From: Symsagittifera roscoffensis
Taxonomy: Eukaryota > Xenacoelomorpha > Acoela > Convolutidae
Length of the DNA stretch: 64,000 nt
NCBI RefSeq assembly: GCF_963678635.1
Contig: NC_087062.1
Location: forward strand, 88,387,845 to 88,451,844
Direction: 5' to 3'
Positions within the stretch are counted from its first letter, which is position 1; each line of letters begins with the position of its first letter. Made by a program: the position numbers and the translations under genes. Below the pieces are notes generated by a model, which saw only the letters and a program-made list of their open reading frames with translations, ran no database searches and had not been told where the DNA came from. Positions 44,366-55,829 of the stretch are shown one piece after another.

Positions 44366-46239
44366 TATTGATAACCTAAACTCAAAGCAAAAGGAAATTA
44401 TTGCAAGCATCATAAACATAGAAAAATATATCGAAAAATATTTAAGATTTTCAGTGATTTTCGAGTTTTTCTTTGAAATTGCTGCGAGGATTTTGTTAAT
44501 GCTCTTCAATTAAAACAAAACAAATTACTTCTTACTTCACTTGTCATCAATTGAGTTATCAAAAATTGTTTCGGAACTCTAATTTGTCAGTAAAAAAAAA
44601 CTGTTTATCAACTTTTTTTTAGCCAAACGGAACACAGTCTATTGTTATTAATTCCATAATTTTGCAAGAAAGTTACAGCATTATGCGTGTATTGAATCAA
44701 TCACATGGTCGGAGATCACCAAAAACCAAAATACGGGTTGATAAACATTTTTAGTACGTTCTTTTGTCATTCTCCGTCCTTTTATTCACAGAGCAAGTAC
44801 TTCCAGTGCAGCAATTGCGAGAGCAAAAAAGCGATCTGTCTCAATAGAAACTTCGGCCGTCGAGGTTTGTGATTTATCTTTTGACCGAGGCGGCTCAAGC
44901 ACAAGTTAAAGTTGGAACGAAGTTCCGGAGTCGAGAAGACCTAATAATTGAGCACAAAAACATAAAGTCGAGTCGGTTGAAGCATAAAGTCGAACGCAAA
45001 GTCGAAACATGAAGTTCAAAAAACATGAAATTCAAAAAACATCGAGAGCAACTTTTTCTGAATGTTTCCTCTTTTCAAAAATTTTAACATTTTATGCTTA
45101 GTAAAACGCTGCTACAAATAATTTAGATTTAAACTAGGCTCATATTCAGAGTCATAAAAACCAGTGTCGTCAAATTGGCTTGAAATATTCAAATTAAATT
45201 TTTATCGATACTGACGTTTTTCAAGTCTGGGTAAGAGCTAAATAGGATCAATAATGATGCCCTACTTGACTTTCTGAACCTTTTCTTTGAGATAGTAATT
45301 AAAATGCTACGTCAAAGTTCTTTCCATTATGTTGATTATTATTCGGTATAGATACATGATGATGATTCAAGCTTTGGGAAAAATAGTAACATTTTATACT
45401 GTCATTATTTTAAGTTTCAAACATCAATCTCTTTCGATACAACTAAAGTTGAAATAGGAAAACTCAAATTAGCAAACATTTAGAAATGACTTCTGTAGTG
45501 AACTTAATTAATCCGACTTTCGAAGAAAAAGGAATATTTATGCACGGGGTGGTTTATATATTCGGCCATGTTTCGGCGATTCAAATCATAATTTTGAACA
45601 AAACCTCCATCAGTTTTTGCAAAGTTTTGGGAGTTTGAAAAGGGCCAGTTCGGCCATGCGCGCTTTGAAATTTTTATTCATAATGCTGATAGCGTAACGC
45701 GGATTATTTATGTGAGGCGATTTATCCCGCTCAGCAAAGTTGTTTAAAAAGAATTGAGGCTAGCTTATTGTATAAATTCCAACTACTCAATTTTTTACGC
45801 TAGAGTTTTGACTTTGTCGAAAATAAAAAAATTTTCATTATTTTGTTCCGACTTTGGAAGATAAAGGAATATTTATGCTCAGTGTGGTTTTTTCATTCAG
45901 TGAAACTTCCCCGATCGAAATAATAGTTTTCAACAACAATTTTTTCTACCTCTATTGAGTATATTGACTTTCTGAGTTCAAATTCAAAAAGATGGTTTCC
46001 TCCGCTCCGATTATTTTTTTGTACATTTCTGGGGTTTTGAAAATTGCCGATCGAGCATGTTATGGACTAAACTATGCGTGTAGAATTGGTGATTCTACTG
46101 TATTACATGCTATAGTAACCTGAGCGTAAAATTGATTCGTCAATATGTTAAGCAGTAGAGCAAACAAAGGGTAAAGTTCGAAATAGTTCAATCTTCGAAG
46201 ATATCGTCCCTCCTATGCCAGAAAATAAAATTTGATAAA
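44366..46239. other. Intergenic with decayed G3 pieces
   Basis: 45510-45680 and 45843-46070 are reversed, heavily diverged G3 fragments (CGACTTTCGAAGAAAAAGGAATATTTATGC and TGTTCCGACTTTGGAAGATA starts). The remainder is AT-rich without a recognisable gene. Confidence 0.45.
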
Positions 46240-46850
46240 ATCGGCGAACCCCCCCCCCAAATCGGAACTAAGAAATGTTATGAAATTCAGAGGAGCGATA
46301 CTAGAGATGGTTTGACCCGGACATACAAAAAACGGGACCCCTCAGACCCTTGGGGGTCAAGTGATAACGCCCACCGGAAGTGTAAATGGCCTCATCAGAA
46401 CTCGGTAACTAGCGGTTGGAATAGACTCAAATTCTAGTATATTGTAGGCCTAGTCGAGGGAAGCTTATGTTTGGAACGACAGATCCTTAAGACCCCACTT
46501 CTGGTTTTATGCCCAAAGTAAACAAACCCACTCGTAACTTCCGGAAGTTGTTTCTCGGCCTCCGATGAACGCAGGGAGCTGAAACTTAGAGGGATGATAG
46601 GTAGTGGCAAGATACATCTTGTGTTATAATTTGAACCAAATCCGGCAGTTGGACCGGAAGCTATTAGCACTTGGAAAAACACCCCCTTAGACCGGAAATA
46701 GGCCATTTACGCGAGATAATGAGCGAGGGCATATCGATTTTATTGCGGCAATGGAGATAAGATACGGACCGCGAAAAAAGACCCCTTGTGAGTGAAAACC
46801 CTCCGGCGACTCCTTCCGGTGTTAATAGCCTCGATTTTCCAATGCTCAAT
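46240..46850. other. GC-richer flank of the decayed gene, possible 3' region
   Basis: Base composition changes sharply here. Loosely repeated phrases (ACCGGAAGTGTAAATGGCC, ACCGGAAGCTATTAGCA, GACCGGAAATAGGCCATTTA) suggest an old tandem repeat of about 150-200 bp. Short frames on the minus strand (46434-46706, 46664-46876) have no domain. Confidence 0.3.
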
Positions 46851-46851
46851 T

Positions 46852-49477
46852 CTAGTTGCCCTCTGGTAGCAGGCAAACAACAATTGACGCTCGATTCACC
46901 ATCAGAGGTTTGGCCGACGAAGGCGCCCTCATTTCAGTCCCGAAGGACGCTGGCAGTAGTTTCTTCCATGTTCTTCCCTGTTGGCGCCTCAGATACAAGT
47001 TGTTCACATCGGCCTTTTGCTGGCTGGTCCAACTCCGGCGCTTCCTGGAAACACCTCTGTCTAGTTTGTTCAAAAAACTACGCAGTTCCTTATTTTTTCC
47101 CCAGGCTATCCAACAAGAATGAGTCGTGTTTCTCGTGAGGCTTTTCTCCAGCGGATCACTTGTGACTTGTTGTCCGACGCCCTGGTGTTGACTCGAGACA
47201 TTTGCTATGCCAAAATCCACCTCCCATGTCTGCCGACAAGTAGATCTTCACTTTATCTTCACTCGTTGCAGCCTGAATTATTCTTATTCCGTCACTGGCT
47301 CCGGTGTAATCTCTTTTTCGGCCATTACATCCGTTAGTTGCCAAGAGAGCAAACAGTCTCTATACACCGCCCTCTTCCACCTCGCGTGCTTGTCGAATCC
47401 GGTTCCCATCAGAATGGGGTCTCTGAACTCCAAAACTATGTCCCAGCAAAAATTTCTCCCTTCCTCCGGATCCAGAGTATATAAAAAAGCCGTCTTTTTC
47501 ACTTCGAAGGTGTTTTAATTTTCTACCTTCCCTTGCTCAAGATTAACGTAACTTCCGAGAAGAAACAGAGGTGGCGTCTGTCGCTGTGTTGGCTTATTCA
47601 CCGTCACTCAAGTCTTGCAAAAGCTCCCGTGTGGTACCGGGACTTAACGTCTTGGCCGTGGTTGTCGCAGCAGGGGTCAATCCAGTGTTCATTTCTTCAT
47701 CGGCCTCGCTAAGTGCTTCTTCCATTTTCCCTCGTTGTAGCTTCCGAGCGCTTTCACTTCAGGGCGTCCTCGAACCGGTTTTCCACAGGGAGATTTCTTT
47801 TGTCACCAGTAGTATCAATAGACAATGGCAAGGGTGTAATCAGGTTCAGCTTCCTATACATTCTGAGAGGTATGTAAAGTGCACCAGCCGCATCAAGCTT
47901 GTCTTTGTCCCTCGTGTTGAAGCTCTACCTCTTCCAACCAGTAAGGCGCCAGATGATTCCTGGTGCTGCAGACCATCTCCGCCTTCAGACCTAAAGGCCC
48001 TTCTTCCACTATAACCCGGCCATCACTGAACACTGAATCCTTGTTTTCTCAAGCAAAATTTCTCAAGTACACTCCTGACTTCGAGCACATCACATCTTGG
48101 TGGCATTGACCTCCGCTTGACTCTCGCTGCGTCCATCCAAGAAACGATCTTGATCTCGGTCCAGTGAAAGCCGCTGAGTAACCAAAGAAAAAGGTTTACC
48201 AGCCATGCGTGAATACCTTCTGTTGCTGCTCCACTATTTTGTTAGCCTGTGCGGACTGTACCAAAAAGGGATTGGTCTTCCTTAAAATCATTCTCGTCAC
48301 AATGGGGAGCTCTGGAAGTGCGGTTGTTATCCAAGAACTACACTCATCTCCCTCCTTATGAACTCGATAATCTCTGTCCAAGCCCGGCAGTTCAAGATCT
48401 CTTCAGCTTCAGCCTGCTTCACGAAGGGAATCAAGTTCCAAATTACTCGTTATGCTTCAATTGGGCCCTGTCGCCTACCACAGATTCTCAACTGTATGGC
48501 CTAGCATAGATCAGTCAAAATCGGCATACACCCATTCACTTTCAGAAATTGCTCCGTTTCCTCTCGAGAATAACCTATCTATCTATCTCTTCTCTGACGA
48601 ATCTCAAAATTTCATATGCCGTGGTGTGATTTTTCAAGAAGTGGAGATGGTTGTATCATTCGCGAGTAAGACAAACATCCCCGCCGTTATCTCTTTTTTC
48701 CGCCTGCTCGAGTTGATTCTGCATTAACTCCCACAGTTGTACAATCAAGGTAGGGGCAGTTTCTTTAATCTTGTCGCCCACGCTCTCAAATCTCGGTGTC
48801 AGGAATAGCCACCGTCCCCTTTCTTGCATGAGGCGATACACCATTGACTCCAATAATTTTGCCGCGTCAACCTCGTTTTTCCGATCATGTCCCGGTCTCG
48901 TTCAACTACTCGTGGAGCCTACGATTGTGATCTCCTTGTTAATAATCAATTGGTTGATCACACCATGTTTGTCATTGATTTCTGGTTTGAATTTCAATTG
49001 CCTCACCAGGTTCGAGACCTCCAGGCACAACACCTCATCGAACACTATCAAGATGTCGGCAAATTCGTAGAAGCTTTTCAGGGCCTGGAATATATCGGTC
49101 CAACTTGCTGCCAAATCAGACCTCAAGAGCCCCAAGTTCTTCCGCTCCATTTCACGATTAGGAGCAGCCATCCGCGTTCGCAGTCCGCTGCTCTCCGCTA
49201 TCAGTACCAGCACCAAATAAACAAACTGAAGAGCCGGCGGCATGCTCGCGTGTCCGGGCGACGACGTGAACATCAATTTTTTCTTCGGTCCTAGCCTAAC
49301 CGCCATCAACTCTTTTATTTCCACCATCGCGAAAAACAGTGTCTGGAATGCTTTCCTCAGCGGCGGGGGTTCTTCTTCTCTCAAGGGCTCTAGAAGTCTT
49401 GCCTTGAGCATGTTTAGTCTTGATTTTGGGGTGAAATTTGATTTTTCAAAAATTCGAATTGAGCATGTCATGCTCAA
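46852..49477 (-). pseudogene. Decayed coding region of unknown family, probably a mobile-element ORF
   Basis: Minus-strand open pieces follow one another: 49477-48902 (191 codons) and, after one stop in the same frame, 48853-48656; then, in a second frame, 48381-48196, 47502-47284 and 47220-46852. This order, the higher GC content and protein-like composition suggest one gene of about 2.6 kb broken by a stop and frameshifts. The first piece opens with sequence shared with the S module (MSMTCSIRIFEKSNFTPKSR) and with the block that precedes the 63-bp arrays. I recognise no domain. A gag or ORF1 protein of the 49-64 kb element is a reasonable guess and no more. Confidence 0.4.
49333..49400 (-). 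repeat. 66-bp block shared with the array leaders
   Basis: AACAGTGTCTGGAATGCTTTCC...TTCTTCTTCTCTCAAGGGCTCT matches 58803-58868 and 54515-54575, and in reverse 53700-53765, at roughly 85-90 percent identity by eye. In those places the block lies between the reverse-transcriptase tail and the 63-bp array. Here it lies inside the unknown minus-strand frame. Confidence 0.7.
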
Positions 49478-51690
49478 GTTTCTCGCGACAACTGAAAATA
49501 CAAGAAAATAAGATCAGAAGAATCGAACTACAATCGCGGGAAAGTATTACAAAAAATAGGTGCATGAAGTTGGTTTTCGTAATTCAGCCCTATAAATCGA
49601 ACGAGAGTAGAGCTGTCTCATTCCTAGAGAAGAAACAAGCCGTGACGAGAAGAGAGAAAGAAGATTGAGTGAACCAGAGTGAACCTTCGGTGGAAGGGTG
49701 GACAGCTGAAGCTGTCCAATGGTCAAAACAGAAAACTTGTGTCTGGAGTTAAAACTTATTCACTTCAAAATTCTTGGGTTAAACTTGATTACTGGATCAA
49801 TTCTAGAGTTGCTTATTAATTTAGTTACTCGATTATAGAAGTCGTGTCGGTATGTAAGTACCAAAATTAATTTTCTTGATTGTATTTTACATTATTATGT
49901 TGAATTAGGGAGATTTTTAGGTTGATCCGTCTGAAATTGACCAACGGTCCCCTGTCTAATAAAAAGTAAATGTATACGTAAGGTTCCGACACTGTTTTTA
50001 ACGGCGTTCGTGTGTTTTGGGTATTTTGAGACCGAAGCATGAGGCGTTCTTATTTCTAGAGTAGGGGTTATTTTGGTATTATTCTTCAAGCTGTAACGCG
50101 TTTTGTAGTCTCATGTTGCAAGTGAACCGAATTGGCTCCGACGGTTTGAGGTAGAAAAACACAAGAGATAAAGTCCCTGACTCTTGAGCCAATGGTTATA
50201 GGGCCTGTTTTTCTGTAACTTCATATGTGACTTAAGGCGACTGTTACAAAGTGTTTTTATGGCGCTCCTGGGTGTTTGTACGACATCATGAGTACGGGAT
50301 TGAACCCACTTGACGCAGCTCCGGGCTACATGCTCATTCTAGAGTACCGAGTAATGGGGGCCACTAGGGGGACAAAAAACGGTTGCAAGGCAAAAAAACG
50401 AAACAAAAAACCAAAAAGGTTAAAAATAGGAACCAAAAACAATATAAAATACAAAAAAGACAGTGGCTTTGACTTTCAGATTAAGTGGATCAAACCTGAA
50501 TTTTAATTAGAATAGTATACGCATGTTTTTAATGAGACCGATAGTCTCGATCAAACCAGCAACATTGAACACGCGCCCGAGCTAGGGGCGTTGAAAAGGT
50601 TTTAAGATAGCTTGTGGCATCAGCGGACCACTGAGAAAGCTAGGTGGGAAAGTTTACCACCGAGAAATTGGCCACTGGGAGACTTGACTGGAACAGGTGA
50701 CAAGCCAAGTGGGAAAGTGGACCACTAAGAGACTTGACCACTGGGAGACTTGACTGGAACAGGTGACAAGCCAAGTGGGAAAGTGGTACTCGAGATAGAG
50801 ACCTCAGAAACAGAGGAAACTTGACTGGGAAAGAGACATCCAGCAGTGCGATCCAAGCAGAATAGAGCAAACAGAAGAAGGTGTTCTGTTTGGTCAAACG
50901 GGTATTGTTAAAATCCATTTTACATTCTAGTAAATAAGTGTAAAATTGAGAGTACCCACTGTTTTGAGGAAACGTTTTTACTTGAGCAGAACTTGGAAAC
51001 AGGTTCTACGGTTTTCTCTCGAGAAGTTTAGCACCCATCGCGCTTAGGATAAATTTCGGCTAAAGTGGGGGGCTAGACAGGGGCAGGTTAGCGGGGGGGG
51101 GGGGGTGGTTAAGATAGAGGTTGGTGGTTGAAAATTGTAAAAAGGGGGGTTTTCTTAAAGGAACTAAACAATCGATATCGTCGATTTAGTTGTATTAGAA
51201 GACTCACAACAAGAGAAGCAACGCGAAGGTACTCGATAGCGAACTCGTATTAAGGTGGTTAACCTGGCCGGATTGAGCGGGGGGATCGGAAATAGACAGT
51301 TTTTGGAACCAAATAGGTGAAAACCCCATAAGACCGCAAGTAGGGGGTAGGAAGAACGGGTGACAATCAGGTACCAGACATTTTTTACGAAAGATAAGCA
51401 TTGTCGAAGTTGCATTTTAAGTAAACGAGTTTTTCTTGTTTTTGTGAGTTTCCGCATTTGACACTTACGGTTTTTAAGTTTGTTTTTTACTGAATTTTAG
51501 TCAACAACGATCATAGAATAAGGTTAAAAGCAAATCATATTTCGACTTGCATTGGAAATAGGAAACAAAAGGAAATTAGGTAGGCCTAGAAAAGAAATTT
51601 AAGATCGGTAGAATCGGGTTTTGGGGATTTTTCATACAAGTTCTAGAGGAGGTACCGGGATAGTGGACTGGATATCTTAACACTAGTCTT
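49440..51690 (-). repeat. S module, copy 1
   Basis: About 2.25 kb repeated at 55830-58450 and 60725-63200. Minus-strand frames occur at the same places in all three: 51457-51164 (RKLTKTRKTRLLKMQLRQC...), 50918-50640 (MDFNNTRLTKQNTFFCL...) and about 50089-49895. They differ in length and have indels, so coding is doubtful. The first 770 bp also occur inverted at 51697-52470. The right end is cut at about 51690 inside the shared GATATCTTAACACT. Confidence 0.75.
50655..50790. repeat. 66-bp tandem repeat inside the S module
   Basis: Two units of about 66 bp, CTGGGAGACTTGACTGGAAC followed by AGGTGACAAGCCAAGTGGGA and AAGTGG, are repeated at 50675 and 50741. The S module copy at 62090-62225 has a similar pair and the one at 57180-57270 a shorter version, so unit number varies among copies. 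Confidence 0.7.
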
Positions 51691-52469
51691 AACAGGCCCT
51701 ATAACCATTAGCTCAAGAGTCAGGGACTTTATCTCTTGTGTTTTTCTACCTCAAACCGTCGGAGCCAATTCGGTTCACTTGCGACATGAGACTACAAACC
51801 GCGTTACAGCTTGAAGACTACTACCAAAATAACCCCCACTCTAGAAAGAAGAACGCCCCCCATGCTTCGGTCTCAAAATACCCAAAACACACGAACGCCG
51901 TTAAAAACAAGTGGAAACTTACGTATACACTTTCTTTTTATTAGACTGTGGACCTTTGATCAATTTCAGACAGATCAACCTAAAACTCTCCCTAATTCAA
52001 CATAATAATGTAAAATACAATCAAGAAAATTAAAATTGGTAGTTACATACCGACACGACTTCTATAATCGAGTAACTAAATTAATAGGCAACTCTAGAAT
52101 TGATCCAGTAATCAAGTTTAACTCAAGAAGTTTGAAGTGAATAAGTTTTAACTAAAGACACAAGTTTTCTGTTTTGGACCATTGGACAGCTTCCACTCAA
52201 TCTTCTTCTCTCTTCTCGTCATGGCTTGTTTCTTCCCTAGGAATGAGACAGCTCTACTCTCGTTCGATTTATACGGCGGAATTTGCAAATAGCAATTTCA
52301 CGCACCTATTTCTGGTACTACTTTCCGCGATTGTAGTTCGATTCTTTTGATCTTATTTTCTTGTATTTTCAGTTGTCGCGAAAACTTGAGCATGACCTAC
52401 TCAATTCGAATTTTTGAAAAATCGAATTTCACCCCAAAATCAAGACTAAACGTTGCTCAAGGTCAAACT

Positions 52470-53275
52470 TCTAAATATGACCGACTGGCACAAGTGTTTG
52501 CCCTTTTGGAGATCTTCAGGCAAACAAAATAGGAATTTTGTCAAAGAAAAAGATCAACGATCAAGAAAATGATGTGTTTAAAAGTATAAATTACGAACGT
52601 TTTCGCACATCAAGTTTAAAAGTACTAAAAAGTTAAAATCATCCTTGATCATAAAAAATCTTTATATATTGGCTATACAAAACAATAAAAATCAAGAAAA
52701 ACAATTATAAGAGCATGAAAAAGTAAGATCATAAAAAAACCCATGAAAGAAAAATAAGATCATCAAAAAAATTAGCTCCTAAAAAAAATTAACCTAACAA
52801 CAATAGCACAACTACAAAATTCACCAATCAATTTCAAGCAACTTCGGTCATGAAATTCATAAAAACTTGAACTGTTTTCTTAAAATTTTTAGTAATTTTT
52901 TTCTGTTGCTCGAATTTTTTGTTTCGTGAAAAACTTTTCATCAAATAGAATCTCAAAGTTAAGTTTTTTTGAATTTTTTAGCGGTATATTTATAGACCAA
53001 AATTTCAAATAAAAATTTTAATAGTGCCGTTAAGGCATTTTTGAAGACCTAATTGAGATGCCACAACCACAAATTGGAGAATAAGAAACATTAGAGTTAG
53101 AATTTGTTACTTACGTTCTTATCGGTCATATTCTGAAAATTTATCGTGTTTTTAAGGTGAATGGTGTTTCCAAGTTGCGAATTAGCCATGTCATGCTCAA
53201 AATCTCGCAGCCTTGATACGAAAAGTCAAAAAGTCAGAAAGACCGATATCAAGTGAAACAAACGTTGGAGCTGGA
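52470..53275 (+). repeat. AT-rich spacer (A module), inverted copy
   Basis: Reverse complement of 54999-55810; a further copy is at 60001-60720. At both ends lies a related motif, GCGAG..TTGAGCATGAC followed by an ATG-like start and an AATTCG, pointing into the spacer from both sides. The interior has poly-T/A runs and GATCATAAAAA / TTGATTTTTATT repeats and no reading frame. Confidence 0.7.
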
Positions 53276-53307
53276 GTCAAAGTACGATTTGCAATTTGAA
53301 CAACTGA

Positions 53308-53683
53308 CAAAAGACCCTTCTGTCGAGAAGAGACGCAGTCATGCTAGCCAGGCTCCGCTCTGGACACAGCATGCTCTTGGCCGGGTATAGGACCCTGATG
53401 AACCCCGCCGAGAGCCCCTCCTGTCCCAGATGCGAGGAGGGCAACGAAACAGTGGAACACTGGCTCCTCGATTGTCCCGGGACGCTAGCGGCCAGACAAG
53501 AATTTTTCCGGACGCACGACGGTGGAATTGTCAATTCTCACCAAGGACACAGAAGGTGCGGTCGCGCTGGCGAAGCGGACCCTTGGGAAAACTTCGGCGC
53601 ACCCACAAAGAAAGGAAGAAGAAGGAGCAGCAGCAGTGCTCTCCGGTACAGTAGAAGCTGCTGTTGTTCGTAGGACTGAATGA
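53308..53683 (+). pseudogene. Non-LTR reverse transcriptase C-terminal tail, frameshifted
   Basis: Reads MLARLRSGHSMLLAGYRTLM, then SPSCPRCEEGNETVEHWLLD: the LxRLRTGHS...CPxC...ETVEHxLxxC end of jockey/R1-type reverse transcriptases, with a zinc-knuckle spacing C-x2-C-x8-H-x4-C. An extra C in ATTTTTCCGG near 53508 shifts the frame compared with the opposite arm. A stop lies just upstream (near 53300), so only about 120 codons remain. It is followed by the 66-bp block and the 63-bp array. Confidence 0.8.
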
Positions 53684-53764
53684 TCACCTGCACGCGGCAG
53701 GACTTTCTAGAGCCCTTGCGAGAAGAAGAACCCACGCCGATGTGGAAACCATTCCAGACACTGT

Positions 53765-54037
53765 TTTCTTCGGACCCTTCTGTACTCTCCTAGGGACCTT
53801 TCGGCGAGTGCTGAAATCCTCATGGACGGTCTGGGGACCCTTCTGTACTGTCCTAGGACCCTTCGCTCGAGTGTTGAAATCCTTAAGGACGGCCATGGGA
53901 CCCTTCTGTACTCTCCTAGGACCGTTAGGTCGAGTGCTGAAATCCTCATGGACGGTCTTGGGACCCTTCTGTACTCTCCTAGGACCTTTCGGTCGAGTGC
54001 TGAATCCTCATGGACGGTCTTGGGACCCTTTCTGTAC
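53765..54037. repeat. 63-bp minisatellite array, left arm
   Basis: More than four units of TTCTGTACTCTCCTAGGACC... with a period of 63 bp. Two unit types are visible: one with TTTCGGTCGAGTGCTGAAAT and one with CTTCGCTCGAGTGTTGAAAT. The array runs into the N gap. Confidence 0.9.
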
Positions 54038-54237
54038 NNNNNNNNNNNNNNNNNNNNNNNNNNNNNNNNNNNNNNNNNNNNNNNNNNNNNNNNNNNNNNN
54101 NNNNNNNNNNNNNNNNNNNNNNNNNNNNNNNNNNNNNNNNNNNNNNNNNNNNNNNNNNNNNNNNNNNNNNNNNNNNNNNNNNNNNNNNNNNNNNNNNNNN
54201 NNNNNNNNNNNNNNNNNNNNNNNNNNNNNNNNNNNNN
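54038..54237. other. Assembly gap, 200 N
   Basis: Exactly 200 undetermined bases where the 63-bp array changes orientation. The round number suggests a placeholder for unknown length, so the palindrome centre and array size are not known. Confidence 1.
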
Positions 54238-54525
54238 CAGTACAGAAGGGTCCCCAGACCGTCCATGAGGATTTCAGCACTCGACCGAAAGGTCCTAGGA
54301 GAGTACAGAAGGGTCCCAAGACCGTCCATGAGGATTTCAGTACTCGACCGAACGGTCCTAGGAGAGTACAGAAGGGTCACATGGCCGTCCTTAAGGATTT
54401 CAACACTCGAGCGAAGGGTCCTAGGACAGTACAGAAGGGTCCCCAGACCGTCCATGAGGATTTCAGCATTCGACCGAAAGGTCCTAGGAGAGTACAGAAG
54501 GGTCCGAAGAAAACAGTGTCTGGAA
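54238..54525. repeat. 63-bp minisatellite array, right arm
   Basis: Same units as the left array but reversed (CAGTACAGAAGGGTCCCCAG, GTCCTAGGAGAGTACAGAAG). The order of unit types mirrors the left side as far as it can be followed. Confidence 0.9.
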
Positions 54526-54592
54526 TGGTTTCCACATCGGCGTGGGTTCTTCTTCTCTCAAGGGCTCTAGAATTCCTGCCGAGTGCAGGTGA

Positions 54593-54967
54593 TCATTCAG
54601 TCCTACGAACAACAGCAGCTTCTACTGTACCGGAGAGCACTGCTGCTGCTCCTTCTTCTTCCTTTCTTTGTGGGTGCGCCGAAGTTTTCCCAAGGGTCCG
54701 CTTCGCCAGCGCGACCGCACCTTCTGTGTCCTTGGTGAGAATTGACAATTCCACCGTCGTGCGTCCGAAAAATTCTTGTCTGGCCGCTAGCGTCCCCGGA
54801 CAATCGAGGAGCCAGTGTTCCACTGTTTCGTTGCCCTCCTCGCATCTGGGACAGGAGGGGCTCTCGGCGGGGTTCATCAGGGTCCTATACCCGGCCAAGA
54901 GCATGCTGTGTCCAGAGCGGAGCCTGGCTAGCATGACTGCGTCTCTTCTCGACAGAAGGGTCTTTTG
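54593..54967 (-). pseudogene. Non-LTR reverse transcriptase C-terminal tail, open frame
   Basis: Mirror copy of 53308-53683 without the extra base. The frame stays open from LARLRSGHS through the zinc knuckle CPRCEEGNETVEHWLLDC to a stop at 54593. Only the tail is present, with a stop just upstream (near 54975), so it cannot be a working enzyme. Confidence 0.8.
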
Positions 54968-54998
54968 TCAGTTGTTCAAATTGCAAATCGTACTTTGA

Positions 54999-55810
54999 CT
55001 CCAGCTCCAACGTTTGTTTCACTTGATATCGGTCTTTCTGACTTTTTGACTTTTCGTATCAAGGCTGCGAGATTTTGAGCATGACATGGCTAATTCGCAA
55101 CTTGGAAAAACACCATTTCACCTTAAAAACACGATAAATTTTCAGAATATGACCGATAAGAACATAAGTAACCAATTCTAACTCTAATGTTTCTTATTCT
55201 CCAATTTGTGGTTGTGGCATCTCAATTAGGTCTTCAAAAATGTCTTAACGGCACTATTAAAATTTTTATTTGAAATTTTGGTCTATAAATATACCGCTAA
55301 AAAATTCAAAAAAACTTAACTTTGAGATTCTATTTGATGAAAAGTTTTTCACGAAACAAAAAATTCGAGCAACAGAAAAAAATTACTAAAAATTTTAAGA
55401 AAACAGTTCAAGTTTTTATGAATTTCATGACCGAAGTTGCTTGAAATTGATTGGTGAATTTTGTAGTTGTGCTATTGTTGTTAGGTTAATTTTTTTTTAG
55501 GAGCTAATTTTTTTGATGATCTTATTTTTCTTTCATGGTTTTTTTATGATCTTACTTTTTCATGCTCTTATAATTGTTTTTCTTGATTTTTATTATTTTG
55601 TATAGCCAATATATAAAGATTTTTTATGATTAAGGATCATTTTAAACTTTTTAGTACTTTTAAACTTGATGTGCGAAAACGTTCGTAATTTATACTTTTA
55701 AACACATCTTTTTCTTGATCGTTGATCTTTTTCTTTGACAAAATTCCTATTTTGTTGTCCTGAAGATCTCCAAAAGGGCAAACACTTGTGCCAGTCGGTC
55801 ATATTTAGAA
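54999..55810 (-). repeat. AT-rich spacer (A module), copy next to the RT tail
   Basis: Joins the reverse-transcriptase tail to the S module. The inward-facing motifs are at 55062-55110 (plus: CTGCGAGATTTTGAGCATGAC) and 55848-55915 (minus: GTCGCGAGAAACTTGAGCATGAC). Interior AT-rich with long T runs; no coding frame. Confidence 0.7.
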
Positions 55811-55829
55811 GTTTGACCTTGAGCAACGT

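Larger units (their letters stand above)
51697..54037. repeat. Left arm of a giant palindrome
   Basis: Reverse complement of 54238-56622 over its whole length, with small differences (for example GTGAATGGTGTTTCC against GTGAAATGGTGTTTTTCC, and one inserted C in the reverse-transcriptase tail). By eye the arms are about 98 percent identical. The centre is the 200-N gap. Confidence 0.85.

Noticed and set aside
47571-48014. 147-codon plus-strand frame
   Set aside because: It overlaps the chain of minus-strand pieces in the same region. The minus reading has more protein-like composition (an acidic stretch with MEEALSEADEEMNTG), and the plus frame is serine/valine-rich as expected of an antisense frame.
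53664-54998. 444-codon plus-strand open frame across the N gap
   Set aside because: It runs through 200 undetermined bases and is made of two inverted 63-bp arrays plus the antisense of the reverse-transcriptase tail. The N run creates the apparent continuity.
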